NCBI GenBank assembly: GCA_937911845.1
Contig: CALDQF010000047.1
Coordinates: 1 to 5,558 of the forward strand
DNA: 5,558 bases
Direction: 5' to 3'
Origin: an uncultured Phycisphaera sp.
Lineage (GTDB): Bacteria; Planctomycetota; Phycisphaerae; Phycisphaerales; SM1A02
Below, in pieces: positions 1-4,724 of the stretch. A program made the translations under genes and the position numbers. A model generated the notes under the pieces. That model was given only the letters and a program-made list of their open reading frames with translations. It did no database searches and was not told where the DNA came from. Numbering within the stretch: position 1 is the first letter of the stretch; the number at the start of each line of letters is the position of its first letter.

Positions 1-1
1 T

Positions 2-892
2 CCATTTGAACCATGGATCAGCCCTTTTTTACCCCATGTCACCACCGTGGTATTGCTGGTTCTGATTGTCCAATTGGTTGGTCGGCATTGGCGGGTTTCC
101 GGAGTTCTCGCAGTAGCCGGGTTTGTAGGCATCTGGTCATGGACGAACGCCCTTCGACACCAAAAATCAACAACTACCCCTCCACCCGATGCACGTGTTG
201 TCTCAGCGGGATTCGCGAACTTGGGAATCTCAAAAGCCCCTGTGCTTGGGGCCTCGGAGGCACTACAAAACTGGGTACACGAGCAGCCGTTGAATCTTTT
301 TGGTGTGGTGGAGTGTTCCTCCAGCCAGCTTGAACACATCCGCTCGTGGCAGAAGTGGCACACGGTGCATGCTGAACCTGAGAACCACTCGGCCGATGGC
401 ATCGCGCTGTTCAGCATGCATCCCATTCGGTCGGTCAAGATCACTCGAACGCCAAACGCGAGACTGGATCATCTCACCGCCATTGTCGATGCTCCCGGGG
501 GAACCTTTCAGGTGGAACTCACCCATCCCTGTCCTCCGGTACCGGGGTGGCTTCACCAACGCCGAGCAGAACTGAACCAAATCACCACGGCGGCGACCTC
601 CTCGAATTGGCCAGTGGTTGTGCTGGGCGATCTCAACGAAACTCCGTACGGCGCCAGTTGGCGTCGGTTGTTGAAGACCTCTGGCTTGTCTGCGACTGGT
701 CCGCTCGGCACGCCAACTTGGCCCAGCCAGCTGAAAGGCTTCCCAGTTCCTCAGTGGCTGGGGATCAGGATTGATCACATCCTGGTTGGCCCAGAATGGG
801 AGTCGGGCCCCCTCAAAGTCGGGCCCAAAATCACATCCGATCACCGACCAATTCGGGTCGAGATCTGGCTGGGGGACCGAGATGGGACCTGA
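2..892 (+). CDS. Membrane-anchored endonuclease/exonuclease/phosphatase (EEP) family protein, 5' partial
   Basis: The reading frame is open from the window edge to TGA at 890-892, so the N-terminus lies upstream; the GTG at 47 is only an internal candidate start. The visible N-terminal part holds two hydrophobic stretches (codons at about 44-85 and 98-143), a layout known from EEP proteins with an N-terminal membrane anchor and an external catalytic domain. The EEP core then shows the metal-binding Glu in VVEC (codon 311), a His in THP (524), GDLNETP (Asp 629, Asn 635), IDHILV (Asp 773) and the terminal SDHRPI (Asp 839, His 842). These residues support a metal-dependent phosphodiesterase or phosphatase fold; the substrate cannot be told from sequence. 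The first EEP motif looks altered: the expected Asn position appears to be Gly (codon 209), with an Asn three residues later (218). There is no evident functional link to the pigment genes. Family call is confident, function is not. Confidence 0.85.
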   Translation, partial: PFEPWISPFLPHVTTVVLLVLIVQLVGRHWRVSGVLAVAGFVGIWSWTNALRHQKSTTTPPPDARVVSAGFANLGISKAPVLGASEALQNWVHEQPLNLFGVVECSSSQLEHIRSWQKWHTVHAEPENHSADGIALFSMHPIRSVKITRTPNARLDHLTAIVDAPGGTFQVELTHPCPPVPGWLHQRRAELNQITTAATSSNWPVVVLGDLNETPYGASWRRLLKTSGLSATGPLGTPTWPSQLKGFPVPQWLGIRIDHILVGPEWESGPLKVGPKITSDHRPIRVEIWLGDRDGT

Positions 893-996
893 ATCCCACT
901 GAAAAACATTGTTTTTGAACCCAAAAGACCTCTTTCACGAAAAAAATACGGTTGGCCGATACATAACTTGCCCTGTTGTGAGGGCCTCCGTTGTTC

Positions 997-1007
997 AAGG
1001 AAGGGAG
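997..1007 (+). promoter_or_regulatory. Ribosome binding site of the 79-residue membrane protein
   Basis: The purine run AAGGAAGGGAG ends 8 nt before ATG 1016. It decides the start: the frame is open further upstream to a TTG at 968, but that codon has no Shine-Dalgarno sequence and would add 16 polar residues that do not fit the membrane protein. Confidence 0.7.
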
Positions 1008-1015
1008 TTCGATCC

Positions 1016-1255
1016 ATGAAGGGATTCGACGTAATCAAGGGCTTCGCTAAGGAGCTGATGGAAATTTTTGTTCTCTTTATTGGTCTCGGCGTTCTCGCCG
1101 GCGTCATTTTTGGAGAAGCAAACATCTCATTCTTCGCAGGAATCACCGAGAACCTCATTGGGTTGTTGACCCAGTTCGGTTCCAATGGCTTGATTGGCTT
1201 CATCGCCCTCTTGCTCGTGATCAGTGTCTTCAAGCGTTCGACCGCGACCGCCTGA
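1016..1255 (+). CDS. Small protein with two predicted membrane segments, unknown function
   Basis: This is a 79-residue protein that I do not recognise. Residues 1-15 look like an amphipathic, lysine-containing helix. Residues 16-34 form a glycine-rich hydrophobic segment containing GLGVLAGVIFG, with a small-residue spacing typical of tightly packed helices. A less hydrophobic stretch with an acidic residue follows, then a second membrane segment at about 57-72, and the protein ends in a short basic tail with KR. The ATG at 1016 is chosen because of the Shine-Dalgarno sequence at 997-1007. The gene lies 123 bp after the EEP gene and is followed by its own hairpin terminator, so it may be monocistronic. 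It is convergent with crtB, so co-regulation with the pigment genes is not indicated. Size and topology resemble small channel-like, holin-like or membrane-adaptor proteins, but no family motif is visible and no function is assigned. Confidence 0.7.
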   Translation: MKGFDVIKGFAKELMEIFVLFIGLGVLAGVIFGEANISFFAGITENLIGLLTQFGSNGLIGFIALLLVISVFKRSTATA

Positions 1256-1278
1256 GTCTGACTCACAAAGAAGTTTGT

Positions 1279-1313
1279 CCACGGCCTCGCGAAAGCGAGG
1301 TCGTGGTCGTTTT
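1279..1313 (+). terminator. Intrinsic terminator after the small membrane protein gene
   Basis: The arms CCACGGCCTCGC (1279-1290) and GCGAGGTCGTGG (1295-1306) pair over 12 bp with one G-U wobble and close on a GAAA tetraloop. TCGTTTT follows. The stop codon of the 79-residue gene lies 23 bp upstream. The hairpin sits between convergent genes and could also stop crtB transcripts from the other side, although on that strand it is followed by ACAAACTTCTTT rather than a clean T-tract. Confidence 0.75.
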
Positions 1314-1346
1314 ATGGCAACGAATCAATTGGACTCGACCGGGGGT

Positions 1347-2180
1347 TCAAACCGCACGAATGGACTGCGTGGCCATGCGCACATCAGCTCGATCGAGCTT
1401 GTAATGCCCCAGCGACTTGGCGTTTTGCAATGCCCGTTCGGCAAGTGAGAAATTGAATGCGTTGAACGCCACAATGCCTGGCTGGGCTTCATAACGGAAC
1501 AAAATGTCCAAAAACTCCCGCGCCGATTCCATGGATTCGGTGGCCATGGCCAAGAGGTCATCAAAAGATATGGCCTCGGAGAAATACAGTCGCTGTCGGT
1601 CGCTGTCGGTTTGGTAATCGCGGATCATGTTGACCAGCTGCAACGACTCACCAACCGACGGTGCCAACCGCATGAGGTCATCTTCTGCGGGCACAAGACG
1701 CTGGTCGTAGGACGTGAACAAGGCCGTCAACATCTCCCCGACGACACCAGCCACGTAGTAGCAGTACTCACGAAGCTCGCCAACATCATGCCAAGCATTG
1801 TCTTTCACCAAGAATTGATCCATGCCGGCAACGGTCTTGGCCAGATACCGATGAATCAACTCACGGTGGGGAAGCGGGACCGACTTCAAACGCTGGATCA
1901 ACGAACTGCGATCCTCCATGAGAGCGACATATCCCGAGTGGGATATCGAAGAAAAATCAGACCAATGCTCAATCCCTTCGGTGGTGCATGTTCGGACCGA
2001 GTCGATCCACTCCATGAGCATCTGAGAACGCTCTTCCACTTCAAAAGAACCCTCATCTTCAATCGTGTCGGCCACGCGAAAGAGGAGGTACGCCAAGGCA
2101 ACCTCTTCCCGGATCGGATTGGGAAGCATCGGAATTGAAACCGCAAAAGAACGGCTCGTCTGCTGAAGAAGGTCAAACAT
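1347..2180 (-). CDS. crtB: Phytoene synthase (squalene/phytoene synthase family)
   Basis: This 277-residue protein has the usual length of the trans-isoprenyl diphosphate synthase, head-to-head family. It should condense two GGPP molecules to phytoene at the membrane surface, the first committed step to carotenoids. Visible motifs are TSRSFA (8-13), the first aspartate motif DTIED (38-42) that binds diphosphate through Mg2+, YCYYVAGVVG (139-148), and the second aspartate region QLVNMIRDYQTD (181-192). The C-terminus ends in a helix containing KLDRADVRMA, as in full-length members. ATG 2180 is fixed by an excellent Shine-Dalgarno sequence and overlaps the end of crtI by 8 bp, so the two are surely co-transcribed and probably translationally coupled. 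Some motifs, notably NMIRDY and TSRSFA, are closer to squalene synthase than to classical CrtB. A squalene or C30 dehydrosqualene product is therefore possible, but the rhodopsin/blh context favours the C40 route. Confidence 0.88.
   Translation of the reverse strand: MFDLLQQTSRSFAVSIPMLPNPIREEVALAYLLFRVADTIEDEGSFEVEERSQMLMEWIDSVRTCTTEGIEHWSDFSSISHSGYVALMEDRSSLIQRLKSVPLPHRELIHRYLAKTVAGMDQFLVKDNAWHDVGELREYCYYVAGVVGEMLTALFTSYDQRLVPAEDDLMRLAPSVGESLQLVNMIRDYQTDSDRQRLYFSEAISFDDLLAMATESMESAREFLDILFRYEAQPGIVAFNAFNFSLAERALQNAKSLGHYKLDRADVRMATQSIRAV
1589..1610. repeat. 10-bp tandem repeat inside crtB
   Basis: The unit GTCGCTGTCG occurs twice in tandem and is followed by GT, giving 22 bp of perfect period-10 sequence. 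On the crtB strand it encodes the residues just after the second aspartate motif (TDSDRQR). Protein length there matches the family, so the repeat has not inserted residues. Gain or loss of one unit would shift the frame. Confidence 0.8.
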
Positions 2181-3792
2181 GGATTACCTCCTTGGTGCTG
2201 TGGGCACCAGTGGAAAAAGTCGCAAGTTGGGCAACTGGCTTGCTGGCGGGAAGTTGATTTTCAATTCCAGCACTCTTAAGTATGGATTCGGCCGTGGACT
2301 TGGCCCCCAAGAAAATGACGGGCAAGCCTGAACCAGGATGGGTCCCCCCGCCCACCATCCAAAGACCATCGACGCCAGGCCAACGGTGGTTGGGGCGACG
2401 GAAGGCCATTTGATCCAAAGTGTGAGACAAGCTGAAAGTGGCTCCGAATTCAATGTTGGATTGTGCCCAGGTCTGGGGCGTCTCCACACATTCGACTCGA
2501 ATGCGATCCGACAAGTCAATGCCATATTCGTTGGCAAGCGTTCCCAACACCTTGTGGCGCAAGGCCGGAAGTTCGGACGACCAATCCAAACCGCTCTTTT
2601 GATTGGGGGTGGGAATCAGGATGTACAACGAACTGCATCCATCAGGAGCCATCGAATCGTCGGTCACGGACGGATTGCACACGTAGAAACTTGGGTCCTC
2701 GGAGACCATGCCGGACCGGCCGTTGCCCCGAGAGATATCGCGTAGATTTTGTTCGTAATCCTCAGCAACCCGGATGGTGTGGTGCGGCATGTCCACTTCA
2801 CCATCAACCCCGAGGTACAGCATCGCGGTCGAGCAGGAATACTTTGCTTTGGCAGTACGACGCTTGCCCCACGCGCCTCGGATGTGGCTTGGCATCAGGT
2901 TGTTGATGGCCCAGGCCGCATCGGCGTTCACCACGACGTGATCATGGCGGTGTTCGGAACCGTCTTGCAGCACAACCCCGTCGCAGTTTTTGCCGTCGAC
3001 CATCAAACCAGCAACCGGACTGTCCAACCGAATAGTGCCTCCCAAGCGGACAAACAGGTCGGCCAGGGACTGCATCAACTGACCACATCCACCTTTTGGG
3101 TGCCACACCCCGAAGCCGTATTCAATCAGCGGCAGGATGCTGAAGAGGCTGGGACACTCGGCCGCTGACATCCCCAAATACTTGCTTTGGAACCCCACAG
3201 CTATTTGCGAAACAGGGTGAGAAAAATACGAGGCATTGACGGTCTTGAGCGAACGGAACGGGTCCAGTCGTAACCCTCCTTTGACGAAATCAGGGCGGAC
3301 CGCGTCAAATGGTGAGTCAAAAGAGCTTCGAAGAACCGGTTCAAAGGCAGAGAGTTTTTTCTCATTCAGACGACAGAATTCCAAAAAAGAATCCCCATCA
3401 CCGGGACAAATTTGGTTCAGTCGAGCTTGCATTCGGGCCAAGTCTCGCACCGCATCAATTCGTTCAACACGACCGGACCACCCAATATCGAGGCGGTACA
3501 TCGGATTCAATTCAGTCAAATTTCCGACCGATTGGGCGGTTTCACCGGTTAGAGCCAAAACCTCGTCCAGGACCTCTGGCATCAAGAAAAAGGTCGGCCC
3601 CCTATCGAACCTAAACCCTTGATTCTGAACGGTTTTACATCGACCACCAACGGTTGCATCACTCTCATAAATAGTGGTTGGCACCCCGTGGCTGGCCAAC
3701 AAGAGGCCTGTTGCCAAACCTCCCGGACCGGCTCCAATAATTCCGACCGAATCCAACGCGCTTGGTCCAAGGTGCCTATTGTTGTGCCGCAT
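2173..3792 (-). CDS. crtI: Phytoene desaturase (CrtI-type FAD-dependent carotenoid desaturase)
   Basis: With the ATG at 3792 this is a 539-residue flavoprotein. It should desaturate phytoene stepwise towards lycopene, the precursor of beta-carotene, at the membrane. The N-terminus has the dinucleotide-binding fold with GAGPGG (20-25), the ribose-binding acid in YES (43) and VGGRC. The middle part has GVWHPKGG, typical of the family. Near the C-terminus GLWMVGGGTHPGSGLP and the following residues fit the bacterial-type phytoene dehydrogenase signature at every position. The roughly 35 residues after it are a variable tail. The start is uncertain: ATG 3810 adds 6 residues and a TTG at 3840 adds 16. 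None has a clear Shine-Dalgarno sequence, and 3792 is preferred because it leaves the usual short leader before the FAD fold. The stop TGA (2173-2175) overlaps the crtB start. The exact number of desaturation steps cannot be read from sequence. Confidence 0.9.
   Translation of the reverse strand: MRHNNRHLGPSALDSVGIIGAGPGGLATGLLLASHGVPTTIYESDATVGGRCKTVQNQGFRFDRGPTFFLMPEVLDEVLALTGETAQSVGNLTELNPMYRLDIGWSGRVERIDAVRDLARMQARLNQICPGDGDSFLEFCRLNEKKLSAFEPVLRSSFDSPFDAVRPDFVKGGLRLDPFRSLKTVNASYFSHPVSQIAVGFQSKYLGMSAAECPSLFSILPLIEYGFGVWHPKGGCGQLMQSLADLFVRLGGTIRLDSPVAGLMVDGKNCDGVVLQDGSEHRHDHVVVNADAAWAINNLMPSHIRGAWGKRRTAKAKYSCSTAMLYLGVDGEVDMPHHTIRVAEDYEQNLRDISRGNGRSGMVSEDPSFYVCNPSVTDDSMAPDGCSSLYILIPTPNQKSGLDWSSELPALRHKVLGTLANEYGIDLSDRIRVECVETPQTWAQSNIEFGATFSLSHTLDQMAFRRPNHRWPGVDGLWMVGGGTHPGSGLPVIFLGAKSTAESILKSAGIENQLPASKPVAQLATFSTGAHSTKEVIHV
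2181..2193 (-). promoter_or_regulatory. Ribosome binding site of crtB, within the crtI coding end
   Basis: On the minus strand the sequence reads AAGGAGGTAATCC directly before ATG 2180. It matches 12 of 13 bases of the complement of the usual bacterial 16S rRNA 3' tail (AAGGAGGTGATCC). The same bases encode the Lys-Glu-Val-Ile part of the last residues of CrtI. Confidence 0.9.
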
Positions 3793-3867
3793 CGTCTGAA
3801 CGATATGCATGAATTGAACGATTCGTAAAGGATCAAACAAAAGAATTTTTAGGCAAAGGAATTCGCA
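3793..3867. promoter_or_regulatory. Divergent crtI / rhodopsin control region
   Basis: Only 27 to 75 bp, depending on the crtI start, separate the divergent crtI-crtB operon from the rhodopsin gene, so promoters for both directions must lie here or reach into the crtI 5' end. An 8-bp direct repeat TGAACGAT occurs at 3797-3804 and 3815-3822, and a palindromic ATGCAT lies at 3805-3810. A weak possible plus-strand promoter is TTGTTG (3779-3784) with GATATG (3802-3807) at 17-bp spacing. The -10 match is poor, so no promoter is called with confidence. Confidence 0.4.
3855..3860 (+). promoter_or_regulatory. Ribosome binding site of the rhodopsin gene
   Basis: AAAGGA is followed by 7 nt (ATTCGCA) and then ATG 3868. 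This supports the first of four in-frame ATG codons (residues 1, 4, 6 and 8) as the start. Confidence 0.7.
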
Positions 3868-4662
3868 ATGGAAGAAATGTCAATGACCATGAAAGCCTTG
3901 CAAGCGGGACTCTCCGCTGAAGGCGTCACCATGTACCTCTTCTGGCTTGGAATTGTCGGAATGGGTGCCGGATCGCTCTACCTCTTCATGATGCAGAGCG
4001 CACTTTCCGCCACGTACAAAAAGGTCGCCATCGTGGCCGGAATCATTTTTGCAGTGGCCTGCTTCCACTACTACCGCATGTCCACCATCTACGTGGAATC
4101 GTTGGCCAACGCGATCACAATCGCTGAAGACGGCAGTGTCAGTATTGGTGAGTTGGCAGCATTCCCAACCGCATACCGCTACATCGATTGGCTCATCACC
4201 GTGCCGTTGATGGTTCTGGAATTCCCGTTGTTGCTGGCCCTCGGCCGTCGAGCCAACGGCATGTTCTACTCGCTTGGTGGCATTTCGCTTGCCATGTTGA
4301 TTACGGCTTGGATTGCCGAAGTCAGCCCAATCAGCTCTGGTCAGTGGTGGGGCTTCTACCTCGTCTCCTGTGCTTGCTGGGTCGTCATGGTCAGCATGCT
4401 GTACGGCCAAGTCACCAAGGCAGCATCGCACCTGCCCGCTGAGTTCCAAGACAACTTGAAGTGCATGAAGACCTTCATTGCCGTTGGTTGGGTCATCTAC
4501 CCCATCGGATTCTTGTTGGCCCTCTCCGGCAACGAAAGCATCCGAGAGATCGCTTACAACGTTGCTGACGTGATCAACAAGGTCGGCTTCGGTGTGGCTT
4601 GTGTGATCGCGGCCAAGACCCTTTCCTCCCTTGAGTCAGAAGGCAAGCTCCAGGCAGCCTGA
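3868..4662 (+). CDS. Light-driven proton-pump rhodopsin (proteorhodopsin/xanthorhodopsin superfamily)
   Basis: This 264-residue, seven-helix microbial rhodopsin should bind retinal and export protons in the light. Helix C contains RYIDWLITVPLMVLEF: D107 is the proton acceptor, T111 the middle residue and E118 the proton donor, giving the D-T-E motif of proton pumps. H67 in helix B matches the His that pairs with the acceptor in proteorhodopsin. K238 in ADVINK (helix G) is the Schiff-base lysine, with D234 as counterion partner. M115 occupies the spectral tuning position (105 of green proteorhodopsin); a non-polar residue there predicts green absorption. The B-C loop is long: 40 residues separate H67 and D107, against 22 in green proteorhodopsin. 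At the carotenoid-antenna fenestration site the alignment places Y164, so an antenna is unlikely. There is no cleavable signal peptide. The gene is divergent from crtI-crtB and directly upstream of blh, and a strong terminator follows. Confidence 0.96.
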   Translation: MEEMSMTMKALQAGLSAEGVTMYLFWLGIVGMGAGSLYLFMMQSALSATYKKVAIVAGIIFAVACFHYYRMSTIYVESLANAITIAEDGSVSIGELAAFPTAYRYIDWLITVPLMVLEFPLLLALGRRANGMFYSLGGISLAMLITAWIAEVSPISSGQWWGFYLVSCACWVVMVSMLYGQVTKAASHLPAEFQDNLKCMKTFIAVGWVIYPIGFLLALSGNESIREIAYNVADVINKVGFGVACVIAAKTLSSLESEGKLQAA

Positions 4663-4689
4663 TCCTTGTCTCCTGACGGAAACAACACG

Positions 4690-4724
4690 AAAGCACCCCA
4701 CTTCGGTGGGGTGCTTTTCTTTTT
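4690..4724 (+). terminator. Strong intrinsic terminator between rhodopsin and blh
   Basis: AAAGCACCCCAC (4690-4701) and GTGGGGTGCTTT (4706-4717) form a perfect 12-bp stem closed by the very stable C(TTCG)G tetraloop, with a T-rich tail TTTTCTTTTT at 4715-4724. It begins 27 bp after the rhodopsin stop. As blh follows on the same strand without room for a clear promoter, the element probably acts as a partial terminator that keeps Blh low compared with opsin. The 3' arm overlaps a candidate GTG start of blh (4711). Confidence 0.9.

Noticed and set aside
263..844. A 193-codon open frame on the minus strand opposite the EEP gene
   Set aside because: The EEP motifs on the plus strand explain the region; the antisense product shows no recognisable domain.
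905..921. A-rich/T-rich palindrome AAAAACATTGTTTTT as a terminator of the EEP gene
   Set aside because: The stem is only 6 bp, AT-rich and lacks a GC core, so it is too weak to call.
933..965. Promoter for the 79-residue gene (TTTCAC with TACATA)
   Set aside because: The spacing between the two boxes is 21 bp and both matches are poor.
1016..1255. Similarity of the 79-residue protein to the mechanosensitive channel MscL
   Set aside because: It is too short, and the typical MscL N-terminal and pore motifs are not present; the resemblance is limited to a glycine-rich membrane helix.
1611..2138. A 175-codon open frame on the plus strand opposite crtB
   Set aside because: It overlaps the catalytic part of crtB antisense and shows no family motif; it is a shadow of the real gene.
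3880..4449. A 189-codon open frame on the minus strand opposite the rhodopsin gene
   Set aside because: It is antisense to an unmistakable rhodopsin gene, its composition is rich in His, Asp and Gly in no recognisable fold, and it has no ribosome binding site; it is a codon-bias shadow.
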